The translations under genes and the position numbers were made by a program. From Hyphomonadaceae bacterium (GTDB taxonomy: Bacteria > Pseudomonadota > Alphaproteobacteria > Caulobacterales > Hyphomonadaceae): a stretch of DNA of 64,000 nt. The stretch spans positions 496,001-560,000 of the forward strand of contig JADKDU010000001.1 in assembly GCA_016714495.1 (NCBI GenBank), written 5' to 3'. The notes beneath the pieces are model-generated. The model did no database searches. It saw nothing but the letters and a program-made list of their open reading frames with translations, and was not told the DNA's origin. Positions 25,834 to 34,237 of this stretch are shown here, piece after piece (within the stretch, counting starts at the first letter, position 1; every line of letters starts with the position of its first letter).

Positions 25834-28062
25834 ATGCTGCAAACGAGCGGCGCGCCACCCACGTCGAAGGGCGGTGCGTTCGGCAGCGCATCCGCAATCA
25901 TCGCCGCCTTCTTCAGCGGCAGGCTACGGACCCGCTTCTACGCCGACGTCCGCCAGTTCGGCGACGAACCGGATGCCACCCGGCAGATTGCTTCAGGTTA
26001 TATGTGCCTCGCGGCAATGGTTGGCTGGATCGTCAGCTTCTTCACCGTGGTCGCGGTGAACCCCGCTCACATCGAGGCGCACGTCCTTGCCGCCGCCAAC
26101 GCAATCGGCTGTGCGCACGGTTTCATGCAAATCCGCCGGCGGCGCGATCCGCGCGCGGTGATGGATTGGCTGCTGCTGCTTCACCTCGTCACCATCGCGG
26201 CGATATCTTTCCGACATGCGGGGATCGTTGCGCCCGTCACCGCCTCCCTGCCCGTGCTCGTTGGCGTGACGTGCCTCTACGCCCGCGAACATATGCGCCT
26301 GCCGGTGCTCACGTTTACCGCCGCTGTGATCATTTTCTGCATGTTGACCGCGATGGGCGTCATCGGCGTTGCATCGCCATACACGTTCCGGACCCAAGTG
26401 TTGATGACCTTCACCACCATGAGCTTCGCCGCCCTCACGCTGGGCGGCATTGCGTGGATCGCCAACATCGCGCGCGATTATTCGGTCCATCAGCTGAGAG
26501 CGGCGAACGAGTTGATCGTGGAGAACGCTTCGCGCAGCCGTGTGGCGCTGGAAGCGGCGCGGGTCGGGCTGTGGGACGTGCCAGATGCGGACATGCGCAA
26601 ATTCCATGTTTCGGAAAGCTTCCAGACCGTGACCGGCTATTCAGCAGAGGAGTTCAGCGACGTTTTCCGTGTCACGGGCGACTTCGTACACCCCGAAGAC
26701 ATGAGCCCGCTGCAAGAAGCCTTCAGATTGGCGCGCAAGCGCATGTCACGGCTTCGCATCGACTTCCGTCTCAAGACAAAGACACGCGGGTATCGCTGGT
26801 TCTCCGCCCGCGCCCGCTATTCGGAGAATGTCGACGGCACGACCCGCATTTCGGGTTCGCTGCAGGATATCAACTTCATCAAGGCAGCCGAAGACGCCTT
26901 GCGCGCCGGGCGCGACCGCGCCCGCGAAGCAAACAAGGCTAAGTCCGATTTCATCGCGGTGATGAGCCATGAAGTGCGCACGCCGCTCAACGCCATCTTG
27001 GGTTCGGTGGAGGTGCTGAAGCGTCGCGGACACGATCCCGAAACCTCCGAACTCATCGGTCTGATCGATGATGCGGGAAAGGGCCTCCTGACGATCGTCA
27101 GCGATTTGCTCGACGTTTCGAAAATCGACGCAGGCAAGCTGGAGATCACCAATTCGGCAACCGATCTCTGCGCGCTGGTTACACGCACCATCGATTTCTG
27201 GCGTCCGCAGGCCAGCAACAAAGGGCTTATTCTGCGGGTTGATTGCGGCGGCGCAGACGCGGGCCCGCTAATGGTCGATGCGGGCCGGGTGCGGCAGATC
27301 GTCGGAAATCTCGTTTCGAACGCGATCAAGTTCACCGACACGGGAACCGTCACGGCGATCCTTTCGACGTACCAATCCCGCGACGGCCGCATCGAAATCG
27401 GCCTCAGCGTCATCGACACCGGCCCCGGCGTGCCAGACGCGTTGGCGGAAACAATCTTCGCGCCGTTCGAGCAGGCGCCCAGCAATGCAAGCCGCGGCGG
27501 CACAGGCCTTGGCCTGTTCATTTCGCGCAGGCTCGCGCGCCTGATGGGCGGCGATCTAACGCTTGAACCATCGCGGCCAAAGGGCGCTCACTTCCGTCTC
27601 TCGCTGGCAGCCGATCCCGCTAATGTCGCGGCCATCGAATCCGTCGAGGCGGCAGAAAACCCACTCTGGCATGATAAGCGCGTGCTATGCGTCGACGATA
27701 ACGAAAACAACCGCCGCATCGCCGAACTACTGCTCGCCAAGTTCGGCATCGATCTCACGACCTGCGCCTCCGGCGGCGAGGCGCTGGATATCTGCTCGCT
27801 GCAGAAATTTGACGTCATTCTAATGGACATCGTGATGCCGGATATGGACGGCATGGAAACGTTGCGCCGGCTGCGAAGTGACGAGGAAAGCCTGAACCGC
27901 GAGACGCCGGCGATCGCGCTGACCGCCAAGCTCGCGCCGGAAGATCTCGCGGCCTACGCGGCCGCCGGCTTTGTCGGCGTCACCGGCAAACCCATCAACG
28001 TGCGCGAGCTTGTCCAGGCGATTGCGCCATTCATGGCGGATGCGGATAGCCGCAACAGCTAA
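25834..28062 (+). CDS. Membrane-bound hybrid histidine kinase/response regulator
   Basis: About 742 residues. Six or so N-terminal hydrophobic segments (for example GYMCLAAMVGWIVSFFTVVA and LTFTAAVIIFCMLTAMGVIG) form a membrane sensor. A PAS domain (ARVGLWDVPDADMRKFHVS) follows, then HisKA with VMSHEVRTPLNAILGS, an ATPase domain with GNLVSNAIKFTDTG, DTGPGVP and GTGLGLFIS, and a receiver with VLCVDDNENNRR, the acceptor Asp in VILMDIVMPDMDG and VTGKPINVREL. The start could lie further upstream, since AGGAGGAAG at 25801 is too far from 25834. Distinct from the PAS-rich kinase at 13.8 kb. Confidence 0.9.
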   Translation: MLQTSGAPPTSKGGAFGSASAIIAAFFSGRLRTRFYADVRQFGDEPDATRQIASGYMCLAAMVGWIVSFFTVVAVNPAHIEAHVLAAANAIGCAHGFMQIRRRRDPRAVMDWLLLLHLVTIAAISFRHAGIVAPVTASLPVLVGVTCLYAREHMRLPVLTFTAAVIIFCMLTAMGVIGVASPYTFRTQVLMTFTTMSFAALTLGGIAWIANIARDYSVHQLRAANELIVENASRSRVALEAARVGLWDVPDADMRKFHVSESFQTVTGYSAEEFSDVFRVTGDFVHPEDMSPLQEAFRLARKRMSRLRIDFRLKTKTRGYRWFSARARYSENVDGTTRISGSLQDINFIKAAEDALRAGRDRAREANKAKSDFIAVMSHEVRTPLNAILGSVEVLKRRGHDPETSELIGLIDDAGKGLLTIVSDLLDVSKIDAGKLEITNSATDLCALVTRTIDFWRPQASNKGLILRVDCGGADAGPLMVDAGRVRQIVGNLVSNAIKFTDTGTVTAILSTYQSRDGRIEIGLSVIDTGPGVPDALAETIFAPFEQAPSNASRGGTGLGLFISRRLARLMGGDLTLEPSRPKGAHFRLSLAADPANVAAIESVEAAENPLWHDKRVLCVDDNENNRRIAELLLAKFGIDLTTCASGGEALDICSLQKFDVILMDIVMPDMDGMETLRRLRSDEESLNRETPAIALTAKLAPEDLAAYAAAGFVGVTGKPINVRELVQAIAPFMADADSRNS

Positions 28063-28877
28063 CCGCGCGGGATCGCGTCGCTGTCATCCTCATCCTCGAA
28101 AAGGTCGGCCCCGCAACGTTTGCAATGCGCCGCGTCGCGATCATGCAGCTGCAGGCGGCAATCGGGGCACGGCCGCCGCATCTTGTCCCCCACAGCGATT
28201 GCGCGGATCAGCTGCAGGAAGAGCGTCACGCCGAGCACCATGATCCCGATCGTGATCAACCGGCCGAGGGTGTCGGGCAATGTGATGTCGCCAAGGCCTA
28301 CGGTCGTCAGCGTGCCGATCGTGAAATAGAGCGCATCCAGATAGTTCTTGATGTCGGGGTTGTGTGTGACCTGCGTGACGAAGACGAGCGCCGTCACGAG
28401 GAAGATGAACACGACAAGGTTCACGACCTTGGAGATGATGAAGCCATTGCGATGCAGCCAAGTCGACATGCCGTGTTCGCGATGAAGGTATTCGAATGCT
28501 CGCAGCAGGCGCACGACGCGCAACACGCGCAGGAAGACCAGGTTCTGCAGAAAGATCGGCAGCAGAAGCGTCGCTACCACTACGAGGTCGGCAATGTTCG
28601 ACCAGCGCGTGAAGAACCGCCACTTATGCCGCTCGATGTAAAAGCGCGCGAGGAAGTCGAGCGTGATCACCGCAGCGATGACGATATCGATCCAGAGCCA
28701 GACGCCGGTCGCCGCCTGCACGCCATCGTGCCAGGAGACCAGCGGATGGACGAGGAACACCGAAATCGTGATGAGGTCGAAGACCAGCATCGACCAGCGG
28801 AAGATCGACGGCCATAGCCCATGGCCGGAATAGAGCCAGAACAGCGCCCGGTTGAGACCCTTGCGGTGTTCGACCAT
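28059..28877 (-). CDS. Voltage-gated K+ channel-like protein with a C-terminal zinc ribbon
   Basis: A 272-residue six-helix channel. The voltage sensor S4 is FLRVLRVVRLLRAFEYL with Arg at 117, 120, 123 and 126. The pore carries the K+ filter TTVGLGD (191-197). After S6 a short cytoplasmic tail holds CPDCRLQLHDRDAAHCKRCG, with cysteines at 237, 240, 252 and 255 in two CxxC knuckles, a zinc ribbon followed by an acidic end. The ATG is separated by one base from the dihydroorotase stop, so the two are translationally linked. The zinc ribbon could act as a redox or metal sensor or assembly domain; that is inference. Confidence 0.88.
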   Translation of the reverse strand: MVEHRKGLNRALFWLYSGHGLWPSIFRWSMLVFDLITISVFLVHPLVSWHDGVQAATGVWLWIDIVIAAVITLDFLARFYIERHKWRFFTRWSNIADLVVVATLLLPIFLQNLVFLRVLRVVRLLRAFEYLHREHGMSTWLHRNGFIISKVVNLVVFIFLVTALVFVTQVTHNPDIKNYLDALYFTIGTLTTVGLGDITLPDTLGRLITIGIMVLGVTLFLQLIRAIAVGDKMRRPCPDCRLQLHDRDAAHCKRCGADLFEDEDDSDAIPRG

Positions 28878-28878
28878 A

Positions 28879-30216
28879 TCAGGCGTGCGGCAGCGTTTCG
28901 ACAAACCGCACGGGTTCGCCCCTGCCCGGCGCGACCAGCGCGCCGTCGCACATGACCAGCGAGCCGCGCACGAACGTTGCGACCGGCCAGGCCTTGGCTT
29001 GCATCCCGTCGAACGGTGTCCAGCCGCAACGCGAGGCTGACCATTCATGCGTAATGGTCTTGCGCGCCTTGAGGTCAACCACGGTGAAGTCGGCGTCATA
29101 CCCCAGTGCGATGCGACCCTTGCCTGCAATGCCGAACACGCGCTGCGGGCCTGCGCTGGTGAGCTCGATGAAGCGCTCGAGGCTCAACTTGCCATCGGCC
29201 ACATGCGTCAGCATCACCGGCACCAGCGTCTGCACGCCGGGCATGCCGGATGGCGAGGCCGGATAGGGCCGCGATTTTTCCTCTATCGTATGCGGGGCGT
29301 GATCCGAGCCGAGCACATCCGGAACGCCTTCATTCACGGCCTTCCACAGCGCGTCACGATGATGCGCGTCGCGGATAGGCGGGTTCATCTGGGCGTAGCC
29401 CTTGAGACGAACATAATCCTCGGGGCCAACCAGCGTCAGGTGCTGAGGCGTCACCTCGCAGGTGGCGATGTCCTTGTTCGCCGCCAGCATCTCCATCTCC
29501 TCCCCCGTCGTGACGTGGAGCACGTGGATGCGCTTGCCGGTCTTGCGCGCCAGCCTGATCAAGCGGCGGGTCGACGAAATGGCCGCTTCGGCGTCGCGAA
29601 CGACGGGGTGCGAAGTCCAGTCCCCCTGTACGGCCAATTTGCGGCGATCAGCGAGGCGGTATTCGTCTTCGGAGTGGAACGCGGCTCGACGCGAGATCGC
29701 GTTGAGCACGCGCTCCACACCCTCGTCATCCTCAACCAGCAGCTGGCCCGTTGATGCGCCCATGAATACTTTCACCCCACAGACGCCCGCCATACGCTCC
29801 ATGATCGGCAGAAGGTCGGTGTTGTCGTGCGTTGCGCCGGCATAGAAGGCGTGGTCCGTATGCATGCGGCCTTTGGCGCGCGCGAGCTTGTCTTCCATCA
29901 TCTCAGGCGATGTCGTGGACGGATCGGTGTTCGGCATTTCGAACACGGCTGTCACCCCGCCGAGCGCGGCTGAGCGCGATCCGCTTTCGAGGTCTTCCTT
30001 CCATTCGAGACCGGGCTCGCGAAAGTGGACCTGGCTGTCGATCACGCCGGGCAGCACATGAAGGCCTTGCGCCTCGAAGACCTCGCCGGCCTGCGTTGCG
30101 TCAAACGAGCCGATGCCGGCGATGCGCCCGCCGCTTACGGCCACGTCCATCACGGCGATGCCGCCGGGGGTTGCAACACAGCCGCCCTTGAGGATCAGAT
30201 CGTATGTGGGGGACAT
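28879..30216 (-). CDS. Dihydroorotase (type I, amidohydrolase)
   Basis: A 445-residue amidohydrolase, most like class I dihydroorotase, which interconverts N-carbamoyl-aspartate and dihydroorotate in pyrimidine synthesis. The N-terminal metal motif reads DSQVHFREPG, with Gln62 in place of the first His of HxH; a similar Gln occurs in some bacterial dihydroorotases. The bridging carboxylated Lys is K149 in GVKVFMGAS. Metal His occur in HVLHVTT and the catalytic Asp in GSDHAPHTIEEK. An allantoinase or hydantoinase role is a lesser possibility. Start at 30216 with GGAG upstream. No partner pyrB lies nearby. Confidence 0.82.
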   Translation of the reverse strand: MSPTYDLILKGGCVATPGGIAVMDVAVSGGRIAGIGSFDATQAGEVFEAQGLHVLPGVIDSQVHFREPGLEWKEDLESGSRSAALGGVTAVFEMPNTDPSTTSPEMMEDKLARAKGRMHTDHAFYAGATHDNTDLLPIMERMAGVCGVKVFMGASTGQLLVEDDEGVERVLNAISRRAAFHSEDEYRLADRRKLAVQGDWTSHPVVRDAEAAISSTRRLIRLARKTGKRIHVLHVTTGEEMEMLAANKDIATCEVTPQHLTLVGPEDYVRLKGYAQMNPPIRDAHHRDALWKAVNEGVPDVLGSDHAPHTIEEKSRPYPASPSGMPGVQTLVPVMLTHVADGKLSLERFIELTSAGPQRVFGIAGKGRIALGYDADFTVVDLKARKTITHEWSASRCGWTPFDGMQAKAWPVATFVRGSLVMCDGALVAPGRGEPVRFVETLPHA

Positions 30217-30395
30217 CTGCCAGCTCCAGGAAGTCTGGCGCTGTCTAGACCCGCAGGCGCGAATCTCCAAGCCGGGCTTGAATCAGAAGGGCGACCCTGT
30301 GGGGCCGCCCTCCCGTTCATCACCCGCGCCTTTGCCGGCGTCTATCAAGACACGTGCTCGCGGGAGGAAAGGCGAAAACCTCTCCCGCAATGCGA

Positions 30396-30545
30396 TCAGG
30401 TGTCCAGTTCGTCTAGATACATATCCCCCATCAGGGGGCCTTCGGCTGAGTTCAGCACCTTGGCAAGGTAGATCAGCACCACTGCGGCGATCACCGCCCA
30501 ATGCAGCGCAGGTGTTTGCGCCGCTTCAACCAACCACTCCCACAT
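30396..30545 (-). CDS. 49-residue single-pass membrane protein
   Basis: Too short for routine ORF calling. From an ATG at 30545 to TGA at 30396 it reads MWEWLVEAAQTPALHW, then a hydrophobic helix AVIAAVVLIYLAKVL, then an acidic tail ending GDMYLDELDT. GGGAG and GAGA lie upstream. The amphipathic start, single helix and acidic end are typical of real small membrane proteins. It is about 180 bp upstream of, and on the same strand as, the dihydroorotase gene. Function unknown. Confidence 0.55.
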   Translation of the reverse strand: MWEWLVEAAQTPALHWAVIAAVVLIYLAKVLNSAEGPLMGDMYLDELDT

Positions 30546-30770
30546 GTCTCGCTGTTCTCCCGCGACTTGCGTTCAACCTAACGCATGCGAATTAACGAAG
30601 CCTCTCGCAAAACTTTCATAGTGGTAAGCGAGCGAAGTTTTTGTGAGGGCGCGCTAGGCCATTTGGCCCGGGGTCCGCATTGAGGGGAGGCGTTCTGCGC
30701 CTATCGAACGTGAACACGACTCTGCGGTTCCGCTTGCAGGCGAAACTATTTCGGTGGCAGGTGCTGGCTT

Positions 30771-31418
30771 ATGGGAAAGAGCGGCTCGAACACCCGCAAG
30801 TCATCACACCCGCCGGGCTCTGCGCGCGCCTGGCAGCGCATGCTGTCGGGCCGCAGGCTTGACCTACTCGACCCCTCCCCGCTCGACATCGAGATTGAGG
30901 ATATCTCGCACGGCCTCGCGCGTGTTGCGCGATGGAACGGGCAGACCAAAGGCGAGCACGCATTTTCCGTGGCGCAGCATTCGGTTCTGGTGGAAGTTTT
31001 CGTCGAGCGGCTTTGGCCCACGACATCCGCGGCCGACCGGCTCGGCGCGCTGCTGCATGATGCGCCAGAGTATGTAATCGGCGACATGATCTCGCCGTTC
31101 AAGACCGCGCTCGGCGTCGATTACCGTCAGTTCGAAGCGCGCCTCGAGGCGGCCATCCGCCTGCGCTTCGGCCTGACGCCGCATATGGGCGACGAGATGA
31201 AAGCGCGCGTGAAGCAGGCCGACCAGTGTTCCGCCTTCTACGAGGCGACCCGGCTTGCCGGTTTCGACATCGACGAGGCGCTGGATTTCTTTGGCGCTCC
31301 GCCCCCTGGCCCTGCCCCCGACATGACGCCCCTGTCTCCGACCGACGCACAGGTGCTTTTCCTGCGCCGTTTCGAAGACTTGATCGCCGAGGTCGATGCC
31401 GGCCGGGCAAAAGGCTAG
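30771..31418 (+). CDS. HD-domain nucleotide phosphohydrolase, YfbR-like
   Basis: A 215-residue HD-superfamily protein. Metal-binding residues are visible: H63/H70 in GEHAFSVAQHS, the HD pair H96-D97 in LLHDAPEYVIGDMISP, and a later Asp (VKQADQ). YfbR-type enzymes dephosphorylate 5'-deoxynucleotides. It heads a tight plus-strand set (10 bp to the phosphatase, which overlaps the NAD regulator by four bases). Its placement before nad genes suggests a role in nucleotide or NMN-related turnover, which is inference. The true start may be a later Met (MLSGRRLDLL). Confidence 0.85.
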   Translation: MGKSGSNTRKSSHPPGSARAWQRMLSGRRLDLLDPSPLDIEIEDISHGLARVARWNGQTKGEHAFSVAQHSVLVEVFVERLWPTTSAADRLGALLHDAPEYVIGDMISPFKTALGVDYRQFEARLEAAIRLRFGLTPHMGDEMKARVKQADQCSAFYEATRLAGFDIDEALDFFGAPPPGPAPDMTPLSPTDAQVLFLRRFEDLIAEVDAGRAKG

Positions 31419-31427
31419 TCTCGCGCC

Positions 31428-31952
31428 ATGACGATCTGGATCTGCTCCCTCGCAGCCGCCCCGGAGATGGCCGAAAGGCTGAAACCGTCGCGTGTGGTTA
31501 GCCTGCTGAGTCCTTACGATTCCTTTCCAAGCTTCGCCGCGCTCGGAAAAGATCTCCACCTCCAGGTCGCCATCCACGATATCACCGCAGATATCGGCGA
31601 TTGGCAGGCGCCGGCCCAGACCGACGCGGAACGTGTGATCCGCTTTGTCGAAGGCTGGGACAGGGCTGCGCCAATGCTGATTCATTGCTGGGCGGGCATT
31701 TCCCGTTCGACCGCCAGCGCCTTTATTACCGCCTGTGTCCACAATCCCGGGGCTGATGAAGAAGAGATCGCCTGGGCGATCCGTGATGCGTCTTCGACGG
31801 CGTCGCCAAACACGCGGCTTGTCGCTCATGCTGACGCCCTGCTCGGCCGTGGCGGGCGCATGTCGAAGGCTGTGGAGATCATTGGCCGTGGCGCGGTGTC
31901 GGATGAAGCGCGCGCGTTCTCTATCCCTTCAGTTTACGGTGGCGTTGCATGA
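31428..31952 (+). CDS. Protein tyrosine phosphatase-like protein
   Basis: A 174-residue protein with the cysteine phosphatase P-loop HCWAGISRSTASAF (H86, C87, R93; CX5R). The general-acid Asp may be in HDITADIGDW. The fold is of the dual-specificity/tyrosine phosphatase type seen in alphaproteobacterial genes annotated as tyrosine phosphatase or 'predicted protein tyrosine phosphatase'. The real substrate may be a small phosphate ester, since the gene is fixed between the HD hydrolase and the NAD regulator. Its stop overlaps the next gene's ATG. Confidence 0.82.
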   Translation: MTIWICSLAAAPEMAERLKPSRVVSLLSPYDSFPSFAALGKDLHLQVAIHDITADIGDWQAPAQTDAERVIRFVEGWDRAAPMLIHCWAGISRSTASAFITACVHNPGADEEEIAWAIRDASSTASPNTRLVAHADALLGRGGRMSKAVEIIGRGAVSDEARAFSIPSVYGGVA

Positions 31953-32902
31953 TGACGCCGATCGCCGTTGGCCTGTCCGCCGTGATCGTGGCCGCCGACG
32001 CCAATGCACCCTATGCGCTCGCAACCCGCCTTGCCGATGGCGCAACAGGCCTGCCGCATGGCCGCTTTGATCCAGCAGGGCACCGGACGTTCGAGCTGGG
32101 CCTGCGCGACTGGGTGCGCGCGCAGACGGGGTTCGAGCCTGGCTATGTCGAGCAGCTCTATACGTTCGGCGATCTTGGGCGAGAGCTGCCACAAGCCGAA
32201 CTGGACGATGCACCTTCGGGCGCAAGGCTTATCTCGGTAGGTTATCTCGGTCTCACCCCGGAACGCACCGACATCTCGGCGTTCGACGCAGTGTGGCGAG
32301 ACTGGCATCGCTATTTTCCATGGGAAGACCATCGCAAGGGTCGCCCCGACATCATCGACCACGCGATCGCGCCTGCCCTGCTGTCATGGGCAGACGCGGG
32401 TGGAAAGAACGCCACCGCTCGGCACGCGCGGATACAGATCGCCTTCGGGCTCGATAACCAGCCCTGGATCGAGGAGCGAACACTTGAGCGGTACGAGATC
32501 CTCTACGAAGCAGGCCTTGCGCCTGAGGCGACGCGCGATGGTGGACGCAAGTCGGTGAAAGCGCCGGCTGAGGCGCTAGGCGAGCCGATGATCTCCGATC
32601 ACCGCCGCATTCTGGCGACTGCGATCGGTCGGCTGCGCGGTAAGATCAAATACCGGCCCGTCGTGTTTGAACTGATGCCAGAGAAGTTCACGCTGCTCGA
32701 CCTGCAGAAGGTTGTCGAAGCGATCCTTGGCCAACCGCTCCACAAGCAGAATTTCCGGCGCTCGCTGGATCGGTCTGAGCTTGTCGTGGGGCTGGGACAG
32801 TTCACCCAGGCGACCGGCGGACGGCCCGCCGAACTCTTCCGCTTCCGTCGGGAGGCGCTGCGTGAAGGACACGTCTCCGGCGTTCAGACCCCGCGGGGCT
32901 AA
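31949..32902 (+). CDS. nadQ: NAD biosynthesis repressor, NadQ/NrtR-like
   Basis: A 317-residue protein. The N-terminal part (VGLSAVIVAADANAPYAL and a later GYLGLTPER) resembles a Nudix-like ligand domain without a full catalytic Nudix box. The C-terminal winged helix is characteristic: FELMPEKFTLLDLQKVVEAI, LGQPLHKQNFRRSL, TGGRPAELFRFRREAL. This is the architecture of the family annotated as the alphaproteobacterial NAD regulator (NadQ, COG4111). It lies upstream of nadA, where two matching palindromes are found, which strongly supports repression of the nad operon. The ligand is probably an NAD-related metabolite. Confidence 0.82.
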   Translation: MMTPIAVGLSAVIVAADANAPYALATRLADGATGLPHGRFDPAGHRTFELGLRDWVRAQTGFEPGYVEQLYTFGDLGRELPQAELDDAPSGARLISVGYLGLTPERTDISAFDAVWRDWHRYFPWEDHRKGRPDIIDHAIAPALLSWADAGGKNATARHARIQIAFGLDNQPWIEERTLERYEILYEAGLAPEATRDGGRKSVKAPAEALGEPMISDHRRILATAIGRLRGKIKYRPVVFELMPEKFTLLDLQKVVEAILGQPLHKQNFRRSLDRSELVVGLGQFTQATGGRPAELFRFRREALREGHVSGVQTPRG

Positions 32903-32954
32903 TCAAATCGGGCAGATTTATTCGCTCGACTATGCGACGGTTTTGTGAGATTCT

Positions 32955-32979
32955 ACTTATACTCAAGTTGAGTTTAAGT
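32955..32979. promoter_or_regulatory. Palindromic operator 1, probable NadQ site
   Basis: Half-sites ACTTATACTCAA and TTGAGTTTAAGT flank a central G; 11 of 12 positions pair. It shares the core CTCAAGTTGAG with the second site 79 bp downstream. TATACT (32958-32963) within it could be a promoter -10 element, so protein binding would block RNA polymerase. Confidence 0.75.
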
Positions 32980-33000
32980 GGGGCTATCAAACCGGGGAAC

Positions 33001-33025
33001 GCCTTTCCATTGAAAGGCATTTTTT
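33001..33025 (+). terminator. Intrinsic terminator between nadQ and nadA
   Basis: Stem GCCTTTC (33001-33007) and GAAAGGC (33012-33018), loop CATT, then ATTTTTT. It can end the nadQ operon message. If nadA transcription starts at operator 1, the terminator also lies in the nadA leader and could act as an attenuator. Confidence 0.75.
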
Positions 33026-33035
33026 CGGACCCACC

Positions 33036-33056
33036 TTATGCTCAAGTTGAGCAAAA
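33036..33056. promoter_or_regulatory. Palindromic operator 2, probable NadQ site
   Basis: Half-sites TTATGCTCAA and TTGAGCAAAA flank a central G; 9 of 10 positions pair. It sits 39 bp before the nadA start. The same 11-base core as operator 1 makes chance unlikely. Confidence 0.78.
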
Positions 33057-33094
33057 TGGCATTCTACGCCCTGTTGGTGCTGGAGGGACCGAAA

Positions 33095-34237
33095 ATGGCC
33101 CGCGTGATCGAGTTTGGCCCCGGCTGCGATAGCCCCGCCGCCCGTCGCAAGCCGACTGGCGCCGAACGGCGTGGGCTTGCCTATGACGCCGAGGTCAAAG
33201 CGGCGACCGACCACCTTTATCCGAAGGTGAAAGACTTCGTGACGCCGATGGAATGGCCCGCGATCGCGCCCTTCGTCTTCCACATAAACAGGCTCAAGAA
33301 ACAGCGCGACGCTGTCGTGCTCGCCCATAACTACATGACGCCGGACGTGTTCGCACTGGTTGGCGACTTCCGTGGAGATAGCCTGCAGCTGGCGCGTGAG
33401 GCCGCGGTGACCGACGCAAAAGTGATCGTCCAGGCCGGCGTGCACTTCATGGCCGAAACCTCGAAAATCCTGAGCCCTGACAAGACGGTGCTGATCCCGG
33501 ACATGCGCGCGGGTTGCTCGCTGGCGGCCTCGATCACGGGCGCGGATGTGCGCCTGATCCGCAAGAAATACCCCGGCCTGCCGATCGTCACCTACGTCAA
33601 CACGACGGCGGACGTGAAAGCCGAATGCGACATCACCTGCACCTCGTCGAACGCGACGCAGGTGGTGGAACACGTGGCGGCTAAATGGGGCGTGGACCGT
33701 GTAATCATGGTTCCGGACGAGTTTCTGGCCCGTAATGTCGCCGCCAATACGGATATCAAAATCATCGCATGGAAGGGTCATTGCGAGGTCCACGAGAAGT
33801 TTACTGGCGAAGATGTGCGCCAGATTCGCGAGGCCCACCCAGGAACCATTGTGCTGGCGCACCCGGAATGTCCTCCAGATGTCCTTGAAGAAGCCGACTT
33901 TGCAGGTTCAACTTCCGCACTGTCGAACCATGTGAAGGAATCGGGCGCCCGGAAGGTCGTTCTCCTCACCGAGTGTTCGATGAGCGATAATGTCGCCGCG
34001 GACAATCCCGGCGTGGAGTTCGTGAAGCCATGCAATCTCTGTCCGCACATGAAGCGCATCTCGCTGGAGAATATCTACGACGCTCTCCTCGAGATGAAGC
34101 ACGAGGTGACGGTGCCGGAGGGCATCCGTATCCGCGCCAAGGCGGCGATCAACGCGATGCTCGACCTGCCGAAACCGAAAGTGTTCCCGAAGTTCAAGGT
34201 CGGGGCCGGCGTGTACGCGCCCGTCGAGATCATATGA
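33095..34237 (+). CDS. nadA: Quinolinate synthase A
   Basis: A 380-residue [4Fe-4S] enzyme condensing iminoaspartate with DHAP to quinolinate. Cluster cysteines are C141 (MRAGCSLAAS), C259 (AHPECPPDV) and C316 in KPCNLCPHMK (C313 is nearby). Start at 33095 (MARVIEF) has GGAGGG seven bases upstream; the longer frame to 33038 would begin inside operator 2 and is rejected. Its TGA overlaps the ATG of the next gene. Likely under NadQ control. Confidence 0.95.
   Translation: MARVIEFGPGCDSPAARRKPTGAERRGLAYDAEVKAATDHLYPKVKDFVTPMEWPAIAPFVFHINRLKKQRDAVVLAHNYMTPDVFALVGDFRGDSLQLAREAAVTDAKVIVQAGVHFMAETSKILSPDKTVLIPDMRAGCSLAASITGADVRLIRKKYPGLPIVTYVNTTADVKAECDITCTSSNATQVVEHVAAKWGVDRVIMVPDEFLARNVAANTDIKIIAWKGHCEVHEKFTGEDVRQIREAHPGTIVLAHPECPPDVLEEADFAGSTSALSNHVKESGARKVVLLTECSMSDNVAADNPGVEFVKPCNLCPHMKRISLENIYDALLEMKHEVTVPEGIRIRAKAAINAMLDLPKPKVFPKFKVGAGVYAPVEII

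Noticed and set aside
28125..28817. 230-codon plus-strand frame
   Set aside because: Antisense to the K+ channel; His/Asp/Arg-rich shadow.
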